Of a stretch of 33,341 bases of DNA, positions 1-7,365 are shown piece by piece (within the stretch, counting starts at the first letter, position 1; the number at the start of each line of letters is the position of its first letter). A program made the translations under genes and the position numbers. Below the pieces are notes generated by a model. That model had not been told where the DNA came from and ran no database searches. It was given only the letters and a program-made list of their open reading frames with translations. The stretch lies in contig LBQC01000017.1 of the NCBI GenBank assembly GCA_000990565.1, forward strand, positions 1-33,341. The letters run 5' to 3'. Origin of the DNA: Candidatus Roizmanbacteria bacterium GW2011_GWA2_35_19 (GTDB lineage: Bacteria; Patescibacteriota; Microgenomatia; UBA1406; GWC2-37-13).

Positions 1-1
1 C

Positions 2-118
2 CGTTTACCAAGACTAAATGAATTTAAAAATTGGCAAAGAAAAACAATACTGTCTCAAATTTTCAAAGTACCGCAAACAAAAACTAGCAGAATTCAATTT
101 TATACGAAGAATATATAA
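2..118 (+). CDS. C-terminal fragment of an unknown protein (5' end outside window)
   Basis: An open frame runs from the window edge to TAA at 116-118 and would encode about 38 residues, starting RLPRLNEFKNWQRK. It is basic and polar and has no recognisable motif. It ends 16 bases before the stop of the convergent mreB-like gene, which fits the tight gene packing elsewhere in the window. I do not recognise the family, and a chance open frame of this length in AT-rich DNA is possible. It would need the sequence to the left of the window to judge. Confidence 0.35.
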   Translation, partial: RLPRLNEFKNWQRKTILSQIFKVPQTKTSRIQFYTKNI

Positions 119-134
119 AAATCAACAACAATAA

Positions 135-1190
135 TTATCTTATTATCAACTTCTCTAATTGTTCTTCGTTAGCTCCTAATTTCATGAGCCCCGAGACGGT
201 TGCCCACTCGGAATTTGGGTTAATAATAACATCAATTTTTATGTCTTCTGCGATGAATTTATCAAGCCCTGGAATTTTAGAGAGGCCTCCAGTTAAAATG
301 ATCCCTCTTTGTAATACTTCATCAACAATTTCAGGAGGTGAGGATTCAATAAGCTCTTTTATACTATCAACGATTGAATTAAAAGAGGTAAGGAGTGCTT
401 CTTTAATATCTGAGCTTTTTACTCTGACAGTTTTAGGTAAGCCTGACTCAAGTGACTTTCCGCGGATTGTTAAAATTTTCTCTTCGTTGGTAAAATTCAG
501 CAGAGAGATTTTTAAATTCTCGCAACTGGCGTCTCCCAAAATTATTCCATATTTCAAATAAATGTAGTTATAAATAATTTTATTCATATGATCACCCGCA
601 TTCTTTAAAGTTTTTTGAGATACAATTCCACCGCTACCAACTATTGAAAGCTCGATCAATCCTCCGCCCAAATCAGCAATAAGCGTTGGCTGGTGAGAAA
701 AAACGTTTAAGTCACATCCCGCGGCTGTTGCAAGGGGTTTTTCGACCAGAATTACTTGTGACATACCGATTTTATAAAGCGCCTCTTCAACCGCTTTTTG
801 CTCAATTTCAGTCGCATTACTTGGTACTGATGCGATCCCCCTAAGGGTTGGCTTTATCCAATTATTTGAAAAATACAAATACGCAGACCGCTCAAGGAAT
901 TTTGATAACAAGGCAACTTCAGCGTCAAAATCAGAAATAACGCCAGCGACGACTGGTCTAATAATTTTTATAAAATCCGGGGTCTTGCCGACGATTGATT
1001 TAGCTTCCTGTCCAAAAAATAGGTATTCTTTAACTTTTTGATTTATTCCAAGATATGTTGCCTCACGCAAAATTACGCCCTTATCTCTTATTGCAATTTT
1101 TGTGACCGAGGTACCAAGGTCGAAGTAAATTTCGAAATTATGCAAAAAAGGAAGCTTGATTTTTTTGATCACATCAATTAAATTTATCAT
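135..1190 (-). CDS. mreB: MreB-like actin-family cell-shape protein
   Basis: This is a bacterial actin homologue expected to polymerise under the membrane and guide cell-wall elongation. The actin-fold signatures appear in order: phosphate-1 loop FDLGTSVTKIAI near residue 24, an MreB-type IRPVVAGVISDFD stretch near 80, phosphate-2 loop ADLGGGLIELSIV near 170, and the adenosine motif ILTGGLSKIPGLDKF near 300. Length (about 350) is normal for MreB, but the sequence is divergent; for example REATYLG replaces the usual NEPSVVA-like segment. The ORF track starts at a TTG (1202). The in-frame ATG at 1190 is preferred and lies back to back with the ATG of the divergent ligase gene at 1192, so each promoter would have to lie inside the other gene. 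A close MreB paralogue such as Mbl cannot be excluded. Confidence 0.85.
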   Translation of the reverse strand: MINLIDVIKKIKLPFLHNFEIYFDLGTSVTKIAIRDKGVILREATYLGINQKVKEYLFFGQEAKSIVGKTPDFIKIIRPVVAGVISDFDAEVALLSKFLERSAYLYFSNNWIKPTLRGIASVPSNATEIEQKAVEEALYKIGMSQVILVEKPLATAAGCDLNVFSHQPTLIADLGGGLIELSIVGSGGIVSQKTLKNAGDHMNKIIYNYIYLKYGIILGDASCENLKISLLNFTNEEKILTIRGKSLESGLPKTVRVKSSDIKEALLTSFNSIVDSIKELIESSPPEIVDEVLQRGIILTGGLSKIPGLDKFIAEDIKIDVIINPNSEWATVSGLMKLGANEEQLEKLIIR

Positions 1191-1191
1191 T

Positions 1192-3318
1192 ATGTTTGAC
1201 AAAGTTATAAAGTACTTATATTACTCTCTTTTTCTTTTCACGCCTCTTATCATGATTCCGGTTACTTCAGAGCTTTTTGAATTTAACAAAATGTTATTTA
1301 TCTATTTATTTACTTCACTTATCGTGTTTTTTTGGGTTCTAAAATCAATCGTTAATAAAAAAATTATACTCAAAAAATCTTCCCTAGACATACCAATAGG
1401 ATTGTTTTTATTAAGTCTCGTAGCCTCTTACTTTTTTTCGATCGATAAATCAACTTCTTTTTTTGGTTACTATGGTCGATTCAACGGAGGCTTAATTTCA
1501 ATTATAAGTTATATTCTTTTATATTACGGGTTTATTTCAAATTCAATCAATATAAACGGTCTTTTAAAGACATCGCTTCTCTCCTCTTTATTGGTTATGC
1601 TTTGGGGGATTCCTGGAAGATTAGGTCATGACATGACTTGTTTTGTAATCACGAAACAGTTTAACAATTCATGCTGGTCAAAAGAGACTAATATATTTGA
1701 TCCCGCTGCCCGGATGTTTTCAACAATTGGTCAGCCTAACTGGCTAGGAGCATTCCTCGCAATTAATTTTTTCATCGCCCTATATTTTTTTATTAAGAAT
1801 TTAAAAAATACTAAATACTTTATACTGAATACTCTATACTTAGCCCTCAATTTCTCCTGCATTTTATTCTCCCGATCCCGCTCGGCCTTTGGAGCAGTCC
1901 TCGTCGGCCTACTCATTTATTCAATCTATCACTACATTTTTATTAAAAAGGGATTTAGGAAAGCATTAATTACTTTGTTGGTAATTACAGTTTTCCCAAT
2001 TTTATTTTTTAAAACAGGAATCGATAAAATAGACAACTTGTTATCAATGTCAAATCTCAAATCACAAATAACAAATGAATATCAAATCACAAATAAAAAA
2101 AATCAAAACAAAACTGTCTTAGATAATTCAGATACTAATTTAGGAGTGACGGACTCTTTAGATATCAGAAAAATTGTCTGGAAGGGAGCAATTGATCTTG
2201 GATTTAAATACCCGTTATTTGGGACGGGGCTTGAAACTTTTGCATTTAGTTATTATTTTGTAAGGCCAGTTGCTCATAATTTAACGAGCGAATGGGACTA
2301 TCTTTATAACAAAGCCCATAATGAGTATCTAAACTATTTTGCAACAACAGGCTTTACAGGCCTCATCGCGTACATGGTACTTATAGGAGGTTTTTTATTT
2401 TATGCCTTTAAAATATCAAATATCAAATATCAAATATCAAATAAATATCAAAATCCAAAATCTAAAAAAGATTACCAAAAAAGTGATTTATTAAAGGAAA
2501 AATTAAACAAGCAGTTGCTTGTAGTAACTTTAAGTCTTGCGTACTTAACGATTCTGATTACTAACTTCGTTGGTTTTTCGACAACGACAATTAATTTATT
2601 TTTCTACTTAATTCCGGCAATTATTTTTACCCAATTCGCAAGTAACGATGAAAAAAACTCTAAATTTGATTTTCATGAATTAAACAGGATGCAATGGCTT
2701 TTGATTATTTTTTATACCGTCTTTGAGATTTATATCATATTTTCGATTTCTGTATATTTTATGGCTGACTATTATTATGCAAGGGCAATTGGGTATTCGA
2801 ATCCAAAAGTTAATGATTTTCAAAAAGCGGCTGGTCTTTATGAAAAAGCAATCAATCTTCGGCGAGAGACGGCGTATGAGGACAAATTTTCGTATTCCTT
2901 GGCGTATCTCTCAGGAATTGCATCGTATCAAAAAAATCCTGACTTGGCCAAAAAATTTATGGAAGCGTCTGAATTTTACAATTTGAAAAGTCTAAAGAGC
3001 TCGCCTAAAAATGCATTATATTGGAAAACCCGAGCTAAAAATAAATATTTGTTTTATTTAGTAGACCTAAATCAGAATGAGCTTGAAATGGGAATTGAAG
3101 CGTTAATGAAAGCGCAAGCGCTCTCGCCTACTGACCCAAAAATTCCATACAGTCTTGCTGTATTTTACTCAATTATGGCTGACGCTCAAAAAAACATTAA
3201 GGATAAGAATTTGTATATTGCAAAATCATTTGAGTCAGTAGACGAAGCATTAAATCTTAAACCTAATTTTCAAGACGCAATCGATCTTAAAGCTCAACTT
3301 CAAGCTAAATATGAATAA
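1192..3318 (+). CDS. O-antigen ligase (Wzy/WaaL) family membrane protein with C-terminal helical repeats
   Basis: This polytopic membrane protein probably transfers or polymerises surface glycans on the outer face of the membrane. About ten hydrophobic segments fill residues 1-520. The family signature lies near residues 345-400: PLFGTGLETFAFSYY followed by KAHNEYLNYFATTGFTGL, the large periplasmic loop of the Wzy_C/O-antigen ligase family. The last about 170 residues are soluble and TPR-like (AAGLYEKAINLRRETAYEDK, then SPTDPKIPYSLAVFYSIMAD). The start is taken as ATG 1192, because the track start at 1156 is a TTG inside the divergent mreB. Three stretches are built from heptanucleotide tandem repeats that match intergenic repeat words; they encode segments such as NTKYFILNTLYL, SNLKSQITNEYQ and SNIKYQISNKYQ. 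The substrate cannot be predicted. Confidence 0.85.
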   Translation: MFDKVIKYLYYSLFLFTPLIMIPVTSELFEFNKMLFIYLFTSLIVFFWVLKSIVNKKIILKKSSLDIPIGLFLLSLVASYFFSIDKSTSFFGYYGRFNGGLISIISYILLYYGFISNSININGLLKTSLLSSLLVMLWGIPGRLGHDMTCFVITKQFNNSCWSKETNIFDPAARMFSTIGQPNWLGAFLAINFFIALYFFIKNLKNTKYFILNTLYLALNFSCILFSRSRSAFGAVLVGLLIYSIYHYIFIKKGFRKALITLLVITVFPILFFKTGIDKIDNLLSMSNLKSQITNEYQITNKKNQNKTVLDNSDTNLGVTDSLDIRKIVWKGAIDLGFKYPLFGTGLETFAFSYYFVRPVAHNLTSEWDYLYNKAHNEYLNYFATTGFTGLIAYMVLIGGFLFYAFKISNIKYQISNKYQNPKSKKDYQKSDLLKEKLNKQLLVVTLSLAYLTILITNFVGFSTTTINLFFYLIPAIIFTQFASNDEKNSKFDFHELNRMQWLLIIFYTVFEIYIIFSISVYFMADYYYARAIGYSNPKVNDFQKAAGLYEKAINLRRETAYEDKFSYSLAYLSGIASYQKNPDLAKKFMEASEFYNLKSLKSSPKNALYWKTRAKNKYLFYLVDLNQNELEMGIEALMKAQALSPTDPKIPYSLAVFYSIMADAQKNIKDKNLYIAKSFESVDEALNLKPNFQDAIDLKAQLQAKYE
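1807..1841 (+). repeat. Heptanucleotide tandem repeat (AATACTN x5) inside the ligase gene
   Basis: There are five consecutive 7-base units: aatacta, aatactt, tatactg, aatactc, tatactt. They lie in the coding sequence of a hydrophobic segment of the ligase. The word aatacta recurs in the intergenic repeats at 13700 and 28376. Confidence 0.75.
2051..2096 (+). repeat. Heptanucleotide tandem repeat (CAAATNN x6) inside the ligase gene
   Basis: The units caaatct, caaatca, caaataa and caaatga are followed, after four bases, by caaatca and caaataa. The same heptamers occur at the recG upstream gap (18411 onward). They encode a hydrophilic loop (SNLKSQITNEYQITNKK). Confidence 0.75.
2413..2463 (+). 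repeat. Heptanucleotide tandem repeat (ATATCAA x4 plus variants) inside the ligase gene
   Basis: There are four perfect copies of atatcaa in tandem (2413-2440), followed by aatatca, aaatcca and aaatcta-type units. They encode a polar loop between two hydrophobic segments. Confidence 0.75.
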
Positions 3319-3819
3319 TTAAGGACTTTCATTAGTGCTTGATGTCCCCCATACACATTGATATGCAGTTCCGGCTTGATCTTTACAAGTATTTGTACAA
3401 GGATAGATGATGGTCATATTAAGTGGGCTTATATAGGGTAAAATTTGTTGTTTATTTTCAAGGCAGGCGTACAGTCGATAATATGTCCCACCAGTCTCAA
3501 CTTCATATCCATAACTTAGTCCGGTAATTGGGTCGCCGGGGATTTTTTGCATGTATATTTTAGTTGAGTCTGGGTCGGTAAGTGGTTCATTAACAGTAAG
3601 TTCAGCCGGGTATGCTCGTTTATCTTCATAATACATCTCAAGTGCGCGCTTAATCTGCTCAAGATCCCCTTTTCGCCGGGCGTCTCTACCCTTTTTAAGA
3701 GAAGTAATAAAATTACCAGAAATTAAGGCAGCAAGGATCCCTAGGATAACAATGACAATAATTAATTCAATTAAAGTAAACCCCTTCGGCGAGCTCAGGG
3801 CAAGCCCTTTCTTTTTCAT
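3319..3819 (-). CDS. Type IV prepilin (GspG/PilE-like pseudopilin)
   Basis: A prepilin whose leader would be removed by PilD-type peptidase at the G^FTLIE site; the mature protein inserts by the following hydrophobic helix (IIVIVILGILAALISGNFI). After the helix comes KKGRDARRKGDLEQIKRALEMYYEDKRAYP, the conserved pseudopilin alpha-1 region typical of GspG-like proteins. Four C-terminal cysteines could form disulfides. The start is taken as the Met of MKKKGLAL (3819) rather than the upstream Met at 3837. The leader is unusually long because GLALSSPK precedes GFTLIE; these codons are a REP-like sequence (see repeat 3782-3804). The stop abuts the ligase stop from the opposite strand. Confidence 0.88.
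   Translation of the reverse strand: MKKKGLALSSPKGFTLIELIIVIVILGILAALISGNFITSLKKGRDARRKGDLEQIKRALEMYYEDKRAYPAELTVNEPLTDPDSTKIYMQKIPGDPITGLSYGYEVETGGTYYRLYACLENKQQILPYISPLNMTIIYPCTNTCKDQAGTAYQCVWGTSSTNESP
3782..3804. repeat. REP-like half-element in the prepilin leader
   Basis: The bases cccttcggcgagctcaggg match the left half of the REP-like element found inside recG (cccttcgtcaggctcaggg at 17792). Read on the minus strand they encode ALSSPKG just before the prepilin cleavage site. Confidence 0.6.
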
Positions 3820-3841
3820 ATTATAAATATAATACATTTTA

Positions 3842-3873
3842 TAAAAAAAGGAGGCAGCATTCGCCGCCTCCTT
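3842..3873 (-). terminator. Intrinsic terminator downstream of prepilin 3890-4417
   Basis: An 8-bp perfect stem (aaggaggc / gcctcctt, 3848-3855 with 3866-3873) with a 10-base loop is followed on the minus strand by a run of T. It lies 17 bases after the stop of the prepilin gene. Confidence 0.85.
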
Positions 3874-3889
3874 ATTAATTATGTTTGAC

Positions 3890-4417
3890 TTACTTTACGC
3901 ACCAAAAACATGTGGCCAGGTTGCCAACCGCACAAACAGTTTCAACCCCTGATGCGTCATATTTGCTATTAGGATCTGCTAAAAATGACTTTGAGGTTGG
4001 TCTGTAACACACTGCTACTGTTGCCGTTGCGTCATCTCCTGTGACGAATATCTTTGCCAAAGTTGCATCACCTGCTAAATCCTCGAAGTCTGATTTTAGT
4101 TCACCGGTTGTAATAACTTCTGCAATAGTATTTGGTAATAATGATATTTGTGTCCCAGCAGGAGCGGCTGTGTCTCTAAACGTTGCACAACTGCCATCTG
4201 CAGCTAGCTCAGAACACCAAGGCATCATATTTTTTATACCATAGTATCGAATAATTGCACCTTGAACTTCAGACACTGTGTTTCTTACGCCAGTATCTGT
4301 ACCCTTTTTCAATTGCTCAAAAGGGTCAAGCGCGGCAAGTAGCCCGACTGCAAGAGCACCAAGCAATGCGATCACAATTAGAAGCTCAATAAGAGTGAAA
4401 CCCTTGAAGTTTTTCAT
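3890..4417 (-). CDS. Type IV prepilin, probable major-type pilin
   Basis: The short leader MKNFKG is followed by FTLIELLIVIALLGALAVGLLAAL, the class III signal and hydrophobic alpha-1 helix of type IV pilins; Glu5 of the mature protein is present. The globular domain is 140 residues and contains several cysteines (WCSELAADGSC, and a C-terminal CFWC pair) that may form stabilising disulfides. The gene has its own strong promoter (TTGACA-18-TATATT) eight bases before ATG and its own terminator. That suggests high, independent expression, as expected for a major pilin, while the other prepilins sit in long operons. The assignment as major pilin is inference. Confidence 0.88.
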   Translation of the reverse strand: MKNFKGFTLIELLIVIALLGALAVGLLAALDPFEQLKKGTDTGVRNTVSEVQGAIIRYYGIKNMMPWCSELAADGSCATFRDTAAPAGTQISLLPNTIAEVITTGELKSDFEDLAGDATLAKIFVTGDDATATVAVCYRPTSKSFLADPNSKYDASGVETVCAVGNLATCFWCVK

Positions 4418-4425
4418 ATAATTTA

Positions 4426-4455
4426 AATATAAGATATTTCTTTTATGTTTGTCAA
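4426..4455 (-). promoter_or_regulatory. Sigma-70-type promoter for the prepilin at 3890-4417
   Basis: On the minus strand there is TTGACA (4450-4455), 18 bases, then TATATT (4426-4431), with ATG 8 bases further. The mRNA would be nearly leaderless. The -35 box overlaps the -35 of the divergent rpmF promoter. Confidence 0.75.
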
Positions 4456-4477
4456 GAGGTAATTAATCTGTTATACT
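4449..4477 (+). promoter_or_regulatory. Sigma-70-type extended -10 promoter for rpmF
   Basis: TTGTCA (4449-4454), a 17-base spacer, then TGT-TATACT (-10 at 4472-4477). The -35 shares five bases with the -35 of the divergent prepilin promoter. The transcript would have a leader of about 65 bases containing the CACTAGT tandem repeat. Confidence 0.7.
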
Positions 4478-4516
4478 TTTCTCTAATTTATAAATTAAAA
4501 GTAACTAGTAACTAAT

Positions 4517-4544
4517 CACTAGTCACTAGTCACTAGTCACTTGT
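4517..4544 (+). repeat. Heptanucleotide tandem repeat (CACTAGT x3, plus CACTTGT)
   Basis: There are three exact copies of cactagt in tandem (4517-4537) and a one-mismatch fourth copy, preceded by looser taactag copies. It lies in the predicted 5' leader of rpmF, ending three bases before the ATG. Confidence 0.8.
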
Positions 4545-4547
4545 CGT

Positions 4548-4697
4548 ATGGCTCCACTACCAAAACGTAAATTTTCGACCCGAAGGACTGGCAAAAGAAA
4601 TGGATCTAATGCAAAGTCACTGCCAAAATTGGTTAAATGTAAAAATTGCAGTAAAACCAAGCTCCCCCACAGGATGTGTAAGTATTGTAATAAATAG
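4548..4697 (+). CDS. rpmF: 50S ribosomal protein bL32
   Basis: This 49-codon gene is absent from the ORF track because of its size. It starts MAPLPKRKFSTRRTGKRNG and has two zinc-knuckle pairs, CKNC and CKYC, as in zinc-binding (C+) forms of L32. The last residues are CKYCNK before TAG. Length is slightly shorter than the usual 55-60. It is followed by nusB, rnc and rpsP in the same direction, which makes a translation and RNA-processing cluster. No clear Shine-Dalgarno sequence precedes the ATG. Confidence 0.93.
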   Translation: MAPLPKRKFSTRRTGKRNGSNAKSLPKLVKCKNCSKTKLPHRMCKYCNK

Positions 4698-4773
4698 ACG
4701 GTAGATAGTAGAAGATTGGGGATGGTTATTTGAGGATGGAACCATCCTCCATTTACTAATTTCTATCGTCTAA
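4696..4773. repeat. Intergenic imperfect inverted repeat between rpmF and nusB
   Basis: The outer arms (agacggtagatagtag / ctaatttctatcgtct) are imperfectly complementary and 7-base phased (gtagata, gtagaag; tttacta, atttcta, tcgtcta). Inside, two mutually exclusive 8-bp stems are possible: ggatggtt with aaccatcc, or gaggatgg with ccatcctc. No U tract follows, so it is not a standard terminator. Confidence 0.6.
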
Positions 4774-4778
4774 AAAAT

Positions 4779-5129
4779 ATGGATCCTCGACACAACGCCC
4801 GGGTAAAAATTGTTCAAGAACTTTTTTCTTTAGGTTTTGCAAAGCAAAATAAACTCGATGCTAAAACAACGCTTATTGTTAAAAATCAACAAACAATAGA
4901 AGAAGCGATTAAGAAGCACGCACCAAAATTTCCAATCGATAAAATTGCAAAAGTAGATCTTGCCATATTGAGTTTGGCTGTATATGAGCTCATAATAGAA
5001 AAAAAAGAGCCGCCAAAAGTGATTATAAATGAGGCCGTAGATCTTGCGCGCGAAATGGGAAGTAATAAAGCTTATGCATTTGTAAATGCGGTTTTAGGAA
5101 AGATTTATAATGAATCAATTAAGTCTTAA
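4779..5129 (+). CDS. nusB: Transcription antitermination/rRNA processing factor NusB
   Basis: NusB binds boxA RNA with S10 and supports antitermination in rRNA transcription. The protein starts MDPRHNARVKIVQELFSLGF, matching the N-terminal helix of NusB. It has the conserved IAKVDLAILSLAVYEL segment (residues 62-77), then PPKVIINEAVDLAREMGSNKAYAFVNAVLGKI (84-115), the most conserved part of the family. At 116 residues it is somewhat shorter than the usual 130-150. The 3' end overlaps the preferred start of rnc by 20 bases, so translational coupling is likely. Confidence 0.93.
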   Translation: MDPRHNARVKIVQELFSLGFAKQNKLDAKTTLIVKNQQTIEEAIKKHAPKFPIDKIAKVDLAILSLAVYELIIEKKEPPKVIINEAVDLAREMGSNKAYAFVNAVLGKIYNESIKS

Positions 5130-5835
5130 AAATCTTATGACAAACAAATTTACGCCTCTTGAGAAAAAAATAAACATAACTTTTAAAAATAGGGATCTAT
5201 TAGAAAATGTGTTTATTCATAGATCTTATCTTAATGAGCACAAAAGTTTTAAGCTTCCTTCAAATGAAAGGCTCGAATTCTTAGGTGACAGTGTTTTATC
5301 CCTCATAACCTCAGTTTATCTATTTAAAAATTATCCTAAGCTCAAAGAGGGAGACTATACTGAGATAAAGTCGGCGATAGTTAAAACGGAGAGCTTAGCG
5401 GAGGCGTCCGCAAATTTAGGATTAAACGAGTATCTGATGCTTTCCCGCGGCGAAATAAAAGGTGGAGGTAAAGATAACCACAATATGTTAGCGGATTGTT
5501 TCGAAGCGCTGATAGGGGCTATATTTTTAGACCAGAGTTTTGAAAAAGCCTATAAATTTGTGTGCGATTTTTTATTTAAAGACAAGCTTGATTATATTGT
5601 TAAAAACGATCTCTATTTATCAGCAAAGAGCAAATTGCAGGAAATAATTCAGGGAAGATATAAGATGACGCCAACTTACAAAGTACTTGAGGAGAAAGGG
5701 CCTGAGCACAAGAGGGTTTTTAAGATAGGGGTTTACTTTAATAATAAGCGCTTAGGACTAGGGGTTGCTATGTCAAAAAAAGAAGCTGAGGAGAAAGCGG
5801 CCAATAATGCTTTTGAAAATTTAGATTCGCTATGA
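5110..5835 (+). CDS. rnc: Ribonuclease III
   Basis: This is the double-strand-specific endoribonuclease that processes rRNA precursors. The catalytic signature NERLEFLGDSVLSL lies near residues 56-69, and the second acidic cluster (DCFEALIGAIFLD) near 130. A C-terminal dsRNA-binding domain follows (SKLQEIIQGRYKMTPTYKVL... then GLGVAMSKKEAEEKAANNAF). Length of 241 is typical. ATG 5110 is preceded by AGGAAAG at a suitable distance, so I keep it although it lies inside nusB. An in-frame ATG at 5137 is the alternative. Confidence 0.95.
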   Translation: MNQLSLKNLMTNKFTPLEKKINITFKNRDLLENVFIHRSYLNEHKSFKLPSNERLEFLGDSVLSLITSVYLFKNYPKLKEGDYTEIKSAIVKTESLAEASANLGLNEYLMLSRGEIKGGGKDNHNMLADCFEALIGAIFLDQSFEKAYKFVCDFLFKDKLDYIVKNDLYLSAKSKLQEIIQGRYKMTPTYKVLEEKGPEHKRVFKIGVYFNNKRLGLGVAMSKKEAEEKAANNAFENLDSL

Positions 5836-5849
5836 TATCATGAACTCTT

Positions 5850-6101
5850 ATGGCAACAACATTAAGACTATTTAAAATTGGAAAAAAAGGCTATCACACA
5901 TTTAAAATTGTGGCCGTCGATCGTAGATATAAAGCAGATGGCGACTATATTGAGGCACTCGGAGCCTATAATCCAAACGTTGATCCAGTAGCCTTTGAGC
6001 TCAAAAAAGAAAGATTTGAATATTGGACTAATAAAGGAGCAATAATTTCAGAAGGTCTCGGAAAACTTCTTAAAAATAAAGACATTAAAAAAAAGCTTTA
6101 A
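5850..6101 (+). CDS. rpsP: 30S ribosomal protein bS16
   Basis: This is a small-subunit assembly protein. The sequence (MATTLRLFKIGKKGYHTFKIVAVD, then DGDYIEALGAYNPN) matches the bS16 family, and the length (83) is typical. The residue after KIGKKG is Tyr, where many homologues have Lys or Gln before P. It lies 14 bases after rnc. Its stop codon overlaps the stop of the convergent pilO-like gene (shared ttaa). Confidence 0.95.
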   Translation: MATTLRLFKIGKKGYHTFKIVAVDRRYKADGDYIEALGAYNPNVDPVAFELKKERFEYWTNKGAIISEGLGKLLKNKDIKKKL

Positions 6102-6784
6102 AAAGGATTTGATTTCCTTGGATATGAGGTATCTACTACTTCTTCACCTGAATCTTTGTAAGAATATTCAACCTTTTCTTTAAGTTTTGTTATTTCTTCA
6201 ATTGTTTTTTCATCTACATCAAATTTACTTCCATAATCAAGGGTATTTTTTTTATTATAAAATGATAAATCAATTTTTATTTCCCCAGAAATCTGTGGAT
6301 TTAATTCGATCTTATCAGAAGTAATTAGTCTATCCCCAAAATAATTATATTTTTCCAAAAAGTTCATAAAAGTAGTTGTATCACCTGATCCTGTGATTGA
6401 AAGCCTTAATTTTGTTGAGGTAGATTTATTCATATCAATAGTGTATGAAGTGACTATAAATCCTGTTTTTTGTGAAAGCTTATCAAGTGAATAAATTATA
6501 GAAAAATAATCTTCAGAGTTAGGGATTAAGCTATTTAAAAAATGAATGTTTTCTTCTAAAACTTCAGAGGATGGGACTTTAGTATTAAGAAGATCATATT
6601 TTGTTTGAAGTTCCTGTACTTCGGCCGTTAATACTAAATTTTTTTGCTTCATACTAAGGTTTTTATCAATACCAATCTTTAAAACAACTCCAATTAAGAT
6701 AATCAAAATTACGTTAGTGGCAATATAAAGAACGTTTTTTTTAACAAGTTGAAATATATAAGGCTTAACTCTTTTTTTACTCAT
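6098..6784 (-). CDS. PilO-like type IV pilus alignment protein
   Basis: A bitopic membrane protein with a short basic cytosolic tail (MSKKRVKPYIF), one transmembrane helix (residues 18-36), a coiled-coil stretch (MKQKNLVLTAEVQELQTKYDLLN) and a ferredoxin-like periplasmic domain. This is the architecture of PilO/GspM-like proteins that link the inner-membrane platform. It ends with a charged tail (EEVVDTSYPRKSNPF). It overlaps the upstream pilN-like gene by 8 bases and follows pilM, so gene order (M, N, O) supports the call more than sequence does. Confidence 0.7.
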   Translation of the reverse strand: MSKKRVKPYIFQLVKKNVLYIATNVILIILIGVVLKIGIDKNLSMKQKNLVLTAEVQELQTKYDLLNTKVPSSEVLEENIHFLNSLIPNSEDYFSIIYSLDKLSQKTGFIVTSYTIDMNKSTSTKLRLSITGSGDTTTFMNFLEKYNYFGDRLITSDKIELNPQISGEIKIDLSFYNKKNTLDYGSKFDVDEKTIEEITKLKEKVEYSYKDSGEEVVDTSYPRKSNPF

Positions 6785-7361
6785 AATCGCCCTCCTTTAA
6801 TTGAATAAATTTTCCAATAAAACTTAATTCATAGTTTTCTTTCTTTTCAACATTACCGATAACGGAAAAGCTTTTTAAAGATATATTTTCAAAATTTTTT
6901 ATAAAAGTTTCAGACTCAATAAACTTAAAAAAGTTTACCAGTTGAGGAAATCCAGTAAACGCAATTGTAAAAGCTACTTTTCGATCTTTATTTATTTCAA
7001 ATGATTCAAGATTGGAAGATTCAGTACTTTCTTTCAAAGCGGAAGTTAGCAATTTGTAGTATGGTGCCGAGAAAGCATCATCTTTCAAGAAAGTCTTTAA
7101 GTCGGCATATTTTTTTTGCATGTAAAAAATTTTAGCCTCATCGCCTTTTTTTTCCTGTAAGGCGGTTAAATAAAATTTTTTTTGATCTGTCAATCTATTA
7201 AAAACCTTATTTTCATTATTTAGAATTATAAAAAAACTCACAAATATAACTAAGAAGATAAAAATTAAAATAAAAATAAGTATTTTTAAAGAATAAAAAA
7301 AACCTTCATATTTTTGATAGTCTTCACGACTGATTATTAAATTTATCTTTGTTTTTTGCAT
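6777..7361 (-). CDS. PilN-like type IV pilus inner-membrane protein
   Basis: It has a short cytosolic N-terminus (MQKTKINLIISREDYQKY), a very hydrophobic helix at residues 26-50 (LKILIFILIFIFLVIFVSFFIIL), a coiled-coil segment (FYLTALQEKKGDEAKIFYMQKKYADLKTF) and a compact C-terminal domain. PilN normally binds PilM through an INLL-like N-terminal peptide; here INLI at residues 6-9 could serve that role. It lies 4 bases after pilM and overlaps the pilO-like gene. Sequence similarity to PilN/PilO families is weak, so the assignment rests on topology and gene order. Confidence 0.68.
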   Translation of the reverse strand: MQKTKINLIISREDYQKYEGFFYSLKILIFILIFIFLVIFVSFFIILNNENKVFNRLTDQKKFYLTALQEKKGDEAKIFYMQKKYADLKTFLKDDAFSAPYYKLLTSALKESTESSNLESFEINKDRKVAFTIAFTGFPQLVNFFKFIESETFIKNFENISLKSFSVIGNVEKKENYELSFIGKFIQLKEGDYE

Positions 7362-7365
7362 GAGT

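Noticed and set aside
184-561. Plus-strand ORF of 125 residues
   Set aside because: Antisense shadow of the well-supported mreB-like gene, with no family features.
1156-1184. Possible ligase promoter TTGATT-17-TAAATT
   Set aside because: Both boxes are weak matches and lie within the mreB coding sequence; spacing alone is not enough.
4517-4544. CRISPR-like array
   Set aside because: Units are 7 bases in direct contact without spacers; no cas genes are present.
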